From: FEN-1219 sp963744305
Lineage (GTDB): Bacteria; Pseudomonadota; Gammaproteobacteria; Steroidobacterales; Rariloculaceae
NCBI GenBank assembly: GCA_963744305.1
Contig: CAVUTF010000009.1
Coordinates: forward strand, 124,001 to 188,000
Reading direction: 5' to 3'
DNA: 64,000 bases
The notes under the pieces were generated by a model. It was not told where the DNA came from, made no database searches, and worked only from the letters and a program-made list of their open reading frames with translations. Shown piece by piece: positions 11,639 through 21,017 of the stretch (the stretch's first letter is position 1; the number at the start of each line of letters is the position of its first letter). The translations under genes were made by a program, and so were the position numbers.

Positions 11639-13999
11639 ACGAAACGACGACCAACTCGTGCTCGCGCGCCGCGATTTTCTGAAGACGACCGGCGTCGTCA
11701 TCGTCGCCTTCAGCATCGGCGGCAAAGTGCGGGCGCAGACGCAGGCCGGCGGCAGCCCGCCGCGCAGCGCGGCCTCGTTTCGGGCCCTCCCGACCGCAAC
11801 GACGGTCGATTCCTACATTGCGATTCACGCCGACAACACGGCAACGCTGTACGCGGGCTACGTCGAGCTCGGCCAAGGCGGGCCCACGGCGCTGCTGCAA
11901 ATCGCGGCCGAGGAATTGGATCTCGACTTCGACGCAGATGAAGACCGTGACCGGTGGACACGCACGTGTCGACGGAAGGCTTGACGCTGGCGAGCCGGAC
12001 GGCCGCGATCGGCGGCACCGAGACGCGAGCCGCAGCCGCCGAGGCGCGCCGCGTGCTGCTCGAGCTCGCGGCGGAGCGGCTCGACGCTCCCGTCGGCGAT
12101 CTCACGATCGCGAAAGGCGTCGTGTCCGTCGCGCGGCGACGCTCGCGCTCCGTCACGTATGCCGAGCTCGTCGGCGACAAATCATTCGATCGCACGTTCG
12201 AGCAGTTCTCCTACAACGGCGGCATCGAGCTGCCGCGCAAGAACGCCGACCACGCGATCCCGAAGGCGCGCGACGCCTACGGCATCGTCGGCACTCGCGT
12301 GCCGCGGCCCGACATCGCCGAGAAGATCCGCGGCACCTATCGATACGTTCAGCACGTCCGCCTGCCCGGAATGTTGCACGGCCGCGTCGTGTGGCCGCGC
12401 GGGCAGGGCGCGCACGGCATCAGCAATCCCACGGTCGCGAGCATCGACGAGTCGTCGATCGCGGACATCCCCGGCGTCGCAGATCGTTCGGCGGAACAAT
12501 TTCGTCGGCGTCGTGGCCGAGCGCGAGTGGGATGCCGTCCGCGCCGCGCAGCCAATTGAAGGTCACGTGGCAGCCGTTCGCGGCAGCGCTTCCCGGCCAC
12601 GAAGAGTTGTTCGACAGCTTCAGGTCGGCGCAAGACCAACGACTTGATCGACACCGATACCGGCGACGTGGACGGCGCGCTCGCGCGCGGCGCTCACGTC
12701 GATCTCGGCCGACGTATCGCGGGCCGTATCAGTCGCACGGGGCGATGGCGCCGAACTGCGCGGTCGCCGACGTGACGAGCCGACGCTGCGCTCATGATCT
12801 GCTCGAGCCAAGCGGTCTATCTGACGCGCTTCGGCCTGGCGCCGTTGCTCGGGCTTGCCGCTCGACAAGATCCGCGTGCAGTACGCCGCAGGCTCGAACA
12901 CCTACGGCAACAGCTGCTACGGCGAGGCCGCGAACGCGGCCGCGATCCTGTCGCAGGAAGTCGGCAGACCCGTGCGGCTGCAGCTCAGCCGCGCGGACGA
13001 GCACGGCTGGGACAACTACGGCCCTGCGCTGCTTTCCGATGCTGCGTGCGGCCGTCGATGCCGAGCGGCAAGCTCGTGGCGCTCGACTATCAGGCGTGGA
13101 GCCACGCTACGGCCTGGCTCGAAACCGCGTCGCAGCTCGCGCTCGGCTCGCCGCCGCCGACCGGCGGCTTCGGCGTCGCCGCCCCGGGCCCGGGCGGCGC
13201 CGGGCTCTTCTCGGTCCACTTGTCGCAGACGGACATGTACGACGTCCCGAATCGCCGCATCGTCAATCACGTCGTCACCGGCGCCGGCTACTTGCGCACC
13301 GGCGCGTTGCGCGCGCCGATGGACCCGTCGACGTTCTTCGCGCTGGAAGGCGTGATGGACGAGCTCGCGCACGCCGCGAAGCTCGATCCGTACGAGTTCC
13401 GCAAGCGCAACATCTCGCACACGCGCTGGCTCGGCGTGCTCGAAGCTGCGGCCGCGCGCCGCGAAGTGGACGCCGCGCGTCGCGGCGTCGCAACGTGTCG
13501 AGCGCGAGAGTCGTCACGGGCCGCGGCATTGGCCGTCGGCACGCACCACCTGCCGCAGAACCAGGGCGATCGCGTCACCTACGCGGCGGCCGTCGTCGAC
13601 ATCGAGGTGAACAAGGACACGGGCGCGGTCGTCGCGAAGCACGTCTACGGCGCGATGGACTGCGGGCTCGCGATCAATCCCGGGATCGTCGAGAGCCAGA
13701 TCGTCGGCATGTGCGTGCACGGCGCGAGCCTCGCGCTCTGCGAGGAAGTGCAGTTCAACGAGACCAACGTCACGAGCGTCGACTGGGCCTCGTATCAGAC
13801 GCTGCGCTTCGGCGAGCACCCGAACGTGACGCCGATCCTGATCCAGCGGCTTCACGAGCAGAGCAGCGGCGCCGGCGAGGAAGTGCTGCCCGCCGTCGTC
13901 GCCGCGATCGGCAACGCGTTCTTCGATGCGACGGGTGTCAGGCTCCGGCAGTATCCGTTGACGCCGAGTCGCGTGCTGGCGGCGCTCAATTCCGCGTGA
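11631..13999 (+). pseudogene. Molybdopterin-binding subunit of a xanthine dehydrogenase-family enzyme (IorB type), about ten frameshifts
   Basis: Large catalytic subunit partner of the preceding gene. The N-terminus ARRDFLKTTGVVIVAFSIGG is a twin-arginine signal, so the enzyme would be exported folded to the periplasm as known for IorB-type enzymes. Recognisable segments, in at least three frames, are VELGQGGPTALLQI, the KVTWQ and GPYQSHGAMAPNCAVAD regions, YAAGSNTYGNSCYGEAAN, HHLPQNQGDRVTYAA and the C-terminal ending GAGEEVLPAVVAAIGNAFF. Corrected length is about 785 residues, normal for the family. Frame changes are seen near 11935, 11955, 12475, 12550, 12630, 12700, 12780, 12850, 13040 and 13450-13540. 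The long last part (13060-13450 and 13545-13999) is clean. Confidence 0.72.
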
Positions 14000-14000
14000 A

Positions 14001-14261
14001 GATCGCGCGCAATTCGCAAAGGCCGCTACAAGGCCCACTTCATCACGAGTGGTGCGTACGGCGAAGGCGAGCCGCGCACCGCTCACACGCCGCCGCTGCT
14101 CTTTGACCTGGCAACCGACCCCGGCGAGCGCGTCGACATCGCTGCCGCTCACCCGGAGGTGGTCGCCGAGCTCCTCAAGGCCGCCGAAGAACATCGGCGT
14201 TCGATCATGACCGACCGAACCCCTGTTCGACGCGACGCTGCCTGCCTCGTCGAACCCGTAG
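14001..14261 (+). pseudogene. C-terminal fragment of a sulfatase
   Basis: Directly after the stop of the molybdenum subunit, and in the same frame, the sequence reads as the end of an arylsulfatase: AIRKGRYKAHFITSGAYGEG, TPPLLFDLATDPGERVDI, then HPEVVAELLKAAEEHRR. These match the conserved last 80 residues of secreted sulfatases (loss of the N-terminal catalytic domain with the formylglycine motif). After a further 1-base shift the likely end is LFDATLPASSNP and TAG at 14259-14261. No upstream part exists in the window, so this is a remnant of a deletion, recombination or assembly join. It overlaps the 3' end of the outer-membrane gene on the other strand. Confidence 0.6.
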
Positions 14262-14927
14262 GCGCATCAACGATCCAGCCTTACCCTGACCGAAGCGGTA
14301 CTCGGCACCGAACATCAATGAATCAATGCTCGTATCCGAGTCCACGCCGAGCCAAGACGGCTCGATATAGAAGCGCTGAAGCTCGGCGCGTATGTGCCAG
14401 TCCCGCGCGACGGTCGCACCAATCCCGAGCCCATAAAAGAAACGCGTACTGGTGTCGCGCACATCACGCGCCGACGACGCGCCATTCGATGAGTAATCCT
14501 GCTGACCATTGAGGTCGGCGTAAGCGTAGCCGCCTTTCACCGACGCTTCCCAGGCTCGTCCAAAGGGCAGGATCCCGACCGCGTTGACCCGCAGAGCCGT
14601 CGCATCAAGAACGGTCTTGGCGCGATAGACACCCTGCGGAAGATCAGAGGAGCTGCTCTCGTACGCGAGGTCGGCTAACCGCTGCAGCCCGAAGTCGACT
14701 GCGAAGTGGTCGGACACGCGGCGACCGCCGCTCAATTCGAAGCCGAACGTTTCCGGACCAAACGACGAGCCGGACGCAGTCTTGGCCGCAACTTGCGTGC
14801 CTCCACCCGCTAATCCCGCGTACCAGCCTACGGCATCGGCGGCGTTAGCGGCGGCAGCGGTGCAGATCATGAGCATTGCAACTCCGTAGCGGGCGATTCT
14901 CAGAGTGCGCTGGCAAAACGTTGTCAT
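14205..14927 (-). CDS. OmpA/OmpW-like outer-membrane beta-barrel protein
   Basis: 240-residue secreted protein. A signal peptide (VAMLMICTAAAANA) precedes alternating hydrophobic/polar strands typical of an 8-stranded barrel: GWYAGLAGGGTQV, FELSGGRRVSDHFAVDFGLQ, EASVKGGYAYADL, FFYGLGIGATVARDWHIRAE and SLMFGAEYRF. GAAGGAG lies just upstream of the chosen ATG (MTTFCQRTL). A barrel would be expected to stop at or near EYRF; the last about 28 residues are basic and unlike a barrel and coincide with the opposing sulfatase fragment, so the 3' end may be altered. Isolated gene, role unknown. Confidence 0.75.
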   Translation of the reverse strand: MTTFCQRTLRIARYGVAMLMICTAAAANAADAVGWYAGLAGGGTQVAAKTASGSSFGPETFGFELSGGRRVSDHFAVDFGLQRLADLAYESSSSDLPQGVYRAKTVLDATALRVNAVGILPFGRAWEASVKGGYAYADLNGQQDYSSNGASSARDVRDTSTRFFYGLGIGATVARDWHIRAELQRFYIEPSWLGVDSDTSIDSLMFGAEYRFGQGKAGSLMRLRVRRGRQRRVEQGFGRS

Positions 14928-15020
14928 GGCTTGCTCCTTCTTGTGATGAGAAACGCTCGCCATGCTGCGCGCCGCCGCCGCCGGTGGCCTGTGGAAAAGC
15001 CGAGGTTTTGCCGAGGATTT

Positions 15021-15050
15021 TCAGTCGGGGCGGCCGCCCGCTCCGACTGA
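15021..15050. promoter_or_regulatory. Strong inverted repeat in the 14928-15176 intergenic region
   Basis: TCAGTCGG and CCGACTGA form a perfect 8-bp stem enclosing the self-complementary GGGCGGCCGCCC. It lies between the divergent outer-membrane gene and GDSL esterase gene. It could be a regulatory hairpin in either transcript; no T-run follows, so a simple terminator is unlikely. Confidence 0.4.
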
Positions 15051-15176
15051 GGCGCCGCGCAGTCCGATCAGCGCTAGCGCCGCTAGCAGACCACCGGCAA
15101 CGCACCGCCCCTAGCGATGCCTCACGGACACCCGTACGCTTGGACGGTTAGCTCGGGGGGATTTGGGGAGATAGAA

Positions 15177-16434
15177 ATGCTGAGCCGATCATCCCGCGCG
15201 GTTGCGCTATTCCTGGTTTCTTTCGCTGCGCTCGCACAAGGGCCGGACTGGACCGGCAGTTGGGGCGCTTCGCCGCTGCCGCCCTCCGAAGCCGCTGGCC
15301 CCTTTCCGGGCACGCCGACCTTCGAAAACCAAACGATTCGCCAGACGGTGCGGTTGAGCGTGGGCGGCGACCGGCTGCGCTTGCGCTTGACGAACGAGTA
15401 CGGCGACGCAACCGCTGACGATCGGCGCGGCCCGCGTCGCCGTCGTCGAACGACGGCAAGGCGATCGTCGGCGGCACCGAGCGCGTCGTCAGCTTCGCGG
15501 GCAAACCTACCGCCGTTATTGCGGCCGGCGCGCCGCTCTTGAGCGATCCGATCGATCCTCGCGGTCGAGGATCTCGCGACGCTCTCGATCAGCCTCTACT
15601 TCCCGGGCGCAACGGGCCTGTGCACGTGCCACGCGACCGGCATGCAGGACACGCTTGGTCTCCGCCACCGGCGATTTCACGGCGGGGACGTTCACGCCAG
15701 CGCAGACGATCCAAGCACGCGCGTTCGTGTCCGGAGTGGAGGTGCTCACCAACGCCGCCGGCGTCGTCGTCACGCTCGGCGACTCGATCACGGACGGCGT
15801 CGGTTCCACGTCCGGAGCAAACCGCCGCTGGCCCGATCTGCTCGCCGAGCGACTCGCCGCTCGCCAGCGCGGCGGAAGATTCGGCGTCGTGAACCACGGC
15901 ATCAGCGGCAACCGCTTGCTGAACAGCGGCGCCGGCGAAAGCGCGCTCGCGCGCTTCGATCGCGACGTGCTCTCGGTGCCGGGCGTTACGCACGTTGTCG
16001 TCTTCGTCGGCGTCAACGATCTCGGGTTCGCGTACGGGAGCTTCGAGGGGCCGCTCGCCGCGTTGCGCAACCTGATGCCGGCGGGCGCGCCGGCGACCAC
16101 AGAAACGATGATCGCCGGCTACCGGCAGCTGATCGCGCGTGCGCACGCGGCTGGATTGAAGATTTATGGTGCGACGATCGCCCCGTATGAGGGCGCGGGA
16201 TATTTCTCGGCCGAAGGCGAGACCGCGCGGCAGGCAATCAACACGTGGATTCGCGGCAGCAAGGAGCTCGATGCGGTGCTCGACTTCGACGCTGTGCTGC
16301 GCGACCCCGCGAAACCCGCGCGCATCACCGAGGGCTTGCACAGCGGCGATTTCTTGCACGGCAGCGATGCCGGCTATCGCGCGTTAGCGGACTCGATCGA
16401 TTTGGCGCTGTTCACGGCTAGCACCAGCCGCTAG
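15177..16434 (+). pseudogene. Secreted SGNH/GDSL hydrolase, several frameshifts
   Basis: Esterase of the SGNH superfamily, about 418 residues after correction. A signal peptide (VALFLVSFAALA) is followed by DWTGSWGASPLPP, typical of secreted GDSL esterases. The catalytic blocks are intact in the 3' half: GDSITDGVGS (nucleophile Ser, near 15780), GISGNRL (block II/III), VGVNDLG and DFLHGSDAGY (Asp/His). Frame changes occur near 15415, 15450, 15560 and 15650, while the segment from 15655 to the TAG-adjacent end at 16434 is one clean frame. GGGGAG precedes the ATG. Substrate unknown; acetyl or other carbohydrate esters are common for the family. Confidence 0.75.
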
Positions 16435-16586
16435 CGCCGGCGGTCTGCTCGGCGCAGAAGAACCTCAGGACAATAGCGTACGAACGTGGACACGCCCATC
16501 CGCCGCTAGTCCAATACCCGACCCGCGGTTAGCCGTGTGACAAGGACATTGCCCGCGTAAGAGCGCCGCTGCTGATGGAGACGCCA

Positions 16587-17419
16587 ATGATTTCCAAAGC
16601 ATCCTTGTTCCTCGTCTTTCTTGCGCTGTCGGCGTGTGCGGTGAGTCCAACCGGGCGCCGCCAATTTCTGCTGGTTTCTGAAGAAGAGCGCGATCGCCGC
16701 ATCGAAAAAATCGTACCTCGCCCAGATGTCCGAGCTCGGCACCGCCGGCAAGCTCGTTACGGATCCGGCCGTGACGCGGCGCGTGGATCGAGATCACGAG
16801 CCGCTGGGTCGCGCAGGCCGTGGCGCTGCGTCCGGATAGCGCGCAATGGGAATGGAGCGTCGAAGTCATCGACGAGCCCGAAACGGTCAACGCCTGGTGC
16901 ATGGCCGGTGGGCGCATGGCCGTGTACACCGGCTTGCTCGGAACAGATCAGGATCCGACCGATGACCAAGCTGCGCGCAAGTCATGGGCCACGAAATTGC
17001 GCAACGCTCTAGCAAACCACACCGCGGAGCGCATGTCGGTCGCGATGGCCACCAGCGCCGGCGTGGCCGTCGCCGGCATCCTGTCAGGAGCAATGCGGCG
17101 GCGACGATGAGCGTCGCCGCAATCGCGGCGTCGCTTGCGGTGCAGTTGCCGAACAGCCGAGCCTCGGAATCCGAAGCGGACGAGATCGGAATCGAGCTCG
17201 CCGCGAAGGCCGGATACAACCCGAACGCCGCGATTACGCTTTGGCAGAAGATGGGACAGGTGTCTGGGGAGAGCGGCCCGCAATTCATGAGCACGCACCC
17301 GAACCCGGGAAAACCGTCAGCAAACACTCGCCGAGCTCGCACCGCAGATGATGCCATTCTATCAGCAAGGCGGTGAGCGGCCAACGTACGCGCTGCAGGA
17401 CACGATCCCGCCGGGATGA
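16587..17419 (+). pseudogene. M48-family metalloprotease lipoprotein, several frameshifts
   Basis: Short zinc metalloprotease like LoiP/YcaL, about 277 residues after correction. The lipobox LSAC follows a signal peptide from ATG 16587, which has GGAG upstream. Typical segments are VNAWCMAGGRMAVYTGLL, MGHEIA followed (after removing one extra A near 16999) by HALANHTAERMS, and SESEADEIGIELAAKAGYNP. The literal sequence reads HEIAQ, breaking the HEXXH zinc motif; the corrected reading gives HEIAH. Other frame changes fall near 16715, 16790, 16940, 17090 and 17320. The end is TGA at 17417-17419 after ALQDTIPPG. It would act in the periplasm on misfolded outer-membrane proteins. Confidence 0.72.
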
Positions 17420-17501
17420 CGTTGCATTGACGCCCGAGCGCACGCCGCGCACCATGCGATTGATCGAGAAATCGCGGTCTAGCGTCATGGAAGGGGGTCA
17501 C

Positions 17502-18727
17502 ATGAAACACAGCTTCGCGGCTGTAATGTTGTCTGCGCTCGCCCTAGCTTCGTGGTCGGCCTACGCCCAGCAGCGCCCCACGGGCGACTCGAAACCGAGT
17601 CCCGACACCCCGAGAGCGCCAGCCTTCTACTTTCCGGAACGCCTCGACTGGCAGCACAAGCGCCCGAACGAAGTCGGCATGGACGCCGCGCTCGTTGCCG
17701 AAGCGGTCAAGGCCGTCGTAGAGAATGAGATCGCGGGGAATCGGGATCTCGCTCTCGAGCAGGCAGCATCGTTCGGCCCGAATGAGCCGTTCGATGCCGT
17801 GATCGGACCGACCAAGCCGCGGGGCCCCCCGAGCGGTCTGATCGCGCACAACGGCTACATCGTGGCCGAATGGGGCGAGCCGCTGCGCTCCGACGTGACG
17901 AACAGCGTCACGAAGACCTTCTTGACGACGGTGGTCGGCCTCGCATGGCAGCGCGGCTTGATCCGCGATTTGAGCGACCACGCGGGCGACTACATGCCGC
18001 CCTTCGTCGACCTCTTTGCGTCCGAGCACAATCGCAAGATCACCTGGGACCATCTACTGCGGCAGACGAGCGACTGGCAGGGGACGCTCTGGGGTAAGCC
18101 CGACTGGGCCGATCGACCTGAAGGAGACACGTCGGCCGACTGGCCGAACCGGCCGCTGCGAGAACCAGGGACATACTTCAAATACAACGACGTTCGCGTG
18201 AACGTGATGGCCCTCGCGGCGTTGCACGTCTGGCGGCGGCCGCTGCCGGACGTTCTGCGAGAGGAAGTGATGGATCCCATTGGCGCTTCTTCGACATGGC
18301 GCTGGTACGGCTACGAGAACTCGTGGGTCGACATCGACGGTCAGAAAATTCAGTCCGTCTCGGGCGGCGGCCACTGGGGCGGCGGAATGTTCATCAACGT
18401 GTACGACATGGCGCGCTTCGGCTATCTCTTCCTGCGCAACGGCCGATGGAAGGATCGCCAAATCGTATCGGAGCAATGGATCGAGATGGCGCGAACGCCG
18501 GGAGTGGCAAACGACACCTACGGCTTCGCGAACTGGTACTTGAACACCGACCGCAAGCCGGTACCGGCGGCGCCGGCCACCGCCGTCCGTTTCGTCGGCA
18601 GCCGGCAACAACATCATCTACATCGATTGGGAAAACGACCTCGTCATCGTCACGCGCTGGGCCGATGGGCTTAAACGACCTCGTCGGCAAAACGATTGAG
18701 TCTCTGAAGTCCGCGGGGTCCGGATAG
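17502..18727 (+). CDS. Secreted serine hydrolase (class C beta-lactamase / esterase fold), 3' frameshifts
   Basis: About 408 residues with signal peptide (LSALALASWSAYA) from ATG 17502 behind GGAAGGGGG. The serine beta-lactamase-like fold is shown by SVTK (S-x-x-K nucleophile motif, in TNSVTKTFLTT, about residue 142) and the YND segment (KYNDVRVNVMA, about 230). GGGHWGGGMFINVYDMARFG is typical of EstB/PBP-like hydrolases of this superfamily. One clean frame reaches about 18590; two compensating 1-base changes near 18595 and 18660 are needed to reach NNIIYIDWENDLVIVTRW and the end NDLVGKTIESLK. It probably cleaves an ester or D-amino-acid bond in the periplasm; drug resistance cannot be inferred. 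Confidence 0.8.
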
Positions 18728-18748
18728 GCGCGGACCGCTCTCTCAAAA
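18711..18748 (+). terminator. Possible hairpin terminator after the serine hydrolase
   Basis: GGTCCG and CGGACC form a stem with an 8-nt loop across the stop codon of the serine hydrolase gene, and the sequence runs into the convergent esterase. Only a weak pyrimidine tract follows, so this is a tentative call. Confidence 0.3.
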
Positions 18749-18777
18749 CCGTCGCGGTAGGTCCAGCCCTGGCCAGC

Positions 18778-20449
18778 TCAGTCGCGAGCGCCGCCGCGTA
18801 ACACCGGCGGATTCGGCGGATTCAACGCAAAGAATTCGAGATTCGTGTGGTTTGGCCACGAGACCAGCCTCGTCGTCTCGCCAAACTCGACGAGCTGCTC
18901 GCGATCCCATGCATACGCCGGCCACTCCGGCGCGCCCGAGTGATTCGGATTTCCTGAGCTCGCGAACGCGACGATGGCCCCCGACATCACCTCCGAAAGC
19001 GCTCGATCGGCGTCGCTCCAATTTCGTGTCTTGCGGAACAGGTTCAGGCTTTCGAGCGTCCCGAGCCAGTAAGGCACGTCGCCCGTGTGGTATGCGCCGA
19101 CCGTCAGAGGGTCATGATCGGAGAAGGTTACGCCCGCGACGTACGGATGAACCCGCGAAAACAGATAGACATACGCCGGTGAATTGCCGGTTGCCGCTTG
19201 CGCCTGCGCCCATTGGTGCATCTGCAGCGCGACACTGCTGTCGCGCGCTGCATCGACGGCCGCGCGGCGGGCGGTCGAGTCGTCGCTCGCGGGATAGAGC
19301 TCGAGAAGCTTGGACGAGTGCGAGCCGTACAGTCGCTCGGCGGCGCTGCGATACTGCTCGAGCGTGACCGCACGGGCGAGATCGCTGAATGATTCATCGC
19401 GCGTGAACCCGATCATGATCGGCACGTCGTTCTGCTTTCCGTTCCTGAAGATTTCGGCGGGACTCTGCGTGAGGGAGTGCCCGTCCACGAGGGGCGAGTA
19501 GCGAATCGGCACGGCGAGCTGCGCTTGCAGGATCCGATCAGCAGAAAGACTGCGCATCGCAGCGAGATTCGACGCCTTGAGCTCCTGCTGCAGTCGCACG
19601 CCGCCCTCCTCTGCCGCAGCGAGCGACTGCAACCTGCCGGCGTCGCCGTTCCCGAAGGACGCGCCGCTCATACCGACGGCGCGGTGGAACAAGCCGCGCG
19701 CGAGCGGACTCGCTTGCAGAAGCGATACGGCCATCGAACCCGCCGACTGGCCCATGATCGTGACGTTGCTTGGGTCCCCCCCGAAGTGCTCGATGTTCCG
19801 CTGAATCCACTCGAGGGCAGCGACTAGATCGAGGAAACCCCAGTTTCCGGAACCGTTGTAGCGCGACTCGGCAGTGAGCTCCGGATGAGCCATGAAGCCA
19901 AGCGCGCCTAGCCGATAAGCAACCGACACGTATACGACGCCCTTGCGAGCGAGCGTTTCACCGCTGTAGTTCGCCATTGCTGCAGAGCCGATCGTGAAGC
20001 CGCCGCCGTAGATCCACACGACGACGGGCTTACGAGCGCTCGCGGTCGCGCTCGTTGGCGCCCACACATTGAGATACAAACAGTCCTCGCTCGTGGCTTC
20101 CTCGCCGAAGTAATGATTGATGTCGTGTGCGCGCAGCGTCTGAATGCACTCAGGTGCGAAACGAAGCGCGTAGCGGAGCCCCGTCCACCTTTCGGGCGCA
20201 GCCGGGGGTTGCCAACGCCGTTCGCGCACGGGAGGTGCCGCGAAAGGCACGCCGAAATAGGCGCGCACGCCTGAAGGCAGCAGTTTGCCGACGATGCGCC
20301 CGCTTTCGATGGTGACAGGGTCACCCGGGATCGGCTGTTCTTGCACTTGCGCGTGGCACGCCGTTCGACCCAACGAAAGCCAACACGCACAGCGCTTGAA
20401 TCCCTCGCTCGAACCGTCGTCGCTGCAAGCGGTACGCGTATCTGGCCAT
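18778..20449 (-). CDS. Type B carboxylesterase, probable frameshift in the signal peptide
   Basis: Carboxylesterase/lipase family (PF00135), mature part about 530 residues. Motifs: EDCLYLNVWAP, GGGFTIGSA (oxyanion hole), GQSAGSMAV with the nucleophile serine, and HTGDVPYW with the catalytic histidine. The main frame has no good start before QPIPGDP; a second frame from ATG 20449 gives a basic-hydrophobic leader (ALCVLAFVGSNG), so a 1-base change near 20360 probably joins signal peptide and body. It is divergent from aroQ across a 100-bp region holding a shared operator-like motif. Release of quinate from a plant ester such as chlorogenate is an attractive role but is inference. Confidence 0.82.
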
Positions 20450-20466
20450 TGGATCCCCTGTTCACG

Positions 20467-20477
20467 AACTAGTTGGT
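20467..20477 (+). promoter_or_regulatory. Candidate operator, copy 1 (AACTAGTTGGT)
   Basis: Lies between the divergent esterase and aroQ. Its reverse complement ACCAACTAGTT fits ACCANYTAGWT, shared with sites at 28599 and 32276. AACTAGTT is itself a perfect palindrome. Likely target of the TetR-type regulator encoded at 29641 (inference). Confidence 0.5.
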
Positions 20478-20548
20478 TAATTACACTGCGAGCATATACT
20501 CGCGAAAAACGCCGCGCCAGAGCGGCTTTGCAGAGGGCCAATTTTTCC

Positions 20549-21010
20549 ATGTCACGACGCATCTATGTGTTGAATGGCCCGAACCTAAACATGCTCGGCG
20601 TCCGCGAACCGGAAATCTACGGAAGTCAGACTCTCGCCGATGTCGAGGCGCTGTGCCGCCCCGTCGCCGAGCGGTTCGGCCTCGAGCTCGTCTTTCGGCA
20701 AACCAATGCCGAGCACGAAATGATCGACTGGATCCAGGAGGCGCGGAACTCCGCCGGCATCGCGATCAACCCCGCCGCGTTTTGCTACCACTCGGTTCCG
20801 GTTCTCGACGCGATCAGGATTTGCGAGTGTCCGGTCATCGAAGTGCACATCAGCAACATCCACGCTCGCGTTCGCGAAGCGGAATGGCGTGACAAGACGA
20901 TTCTGACGCCCGTCTGCACCGGGATGATCACGGGGTTGGGCGTTCACGGCTACGCACTTGCGGTCGAGCACATCGGCTATCTCAGCCGTTCGCGCACTCA
21001 GGGCAACTGA
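20549..21010 (+). CDS. aroQ: Type II 3-dehydroquinate dehydratase
   Basis: 153 residues, the normal size of the dodecameric type II dehydroquinase. Motifs: NGPNLNMLGVREPEIYG (with the catalytic tyrosine), the lid arginine region FRQTNAEHEMIDWI, NPAAFCYHSVP and EVHISNIHAR (catalytic histidine). It interconverts 3-dehydroquinate and 3-dehydroshikimate. In this position, next to a carrier, PQQ dehydrogenase, QuiC and a shikimate dehydrogenase, it most likely serves quinate catabolism (QuiB role) rather than aromatic synthesis. The ATG giving MSRRIYVLNG was chosen by family alignment. It is followed after 7 bp by the MFS gene. Confidence 0.93.
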   Translation: MSRRIYVLNGPNLNMLGVREPEIYGSQTLADVEALCRPVAERFGLELVFRQTNAEHEMIDWIQEARNSAGIAINPAAFCYHSVPVLDAIRICECPVIEVHISNIHARVREAEWRDKTILTPVCTGMITGLGVHGYALAVEHIGYLSRSRTQGN

Positions 21011-21017
21011 GCGGCGA

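Noticed and set aside
17373..18727. Antibiotic-resistance beta-lactamase
   Set aside because: SxxK and YxN motifs fit many esterases and PBP-like hydrolases; the class C KTG motif is not evident, so resistance is not supported.
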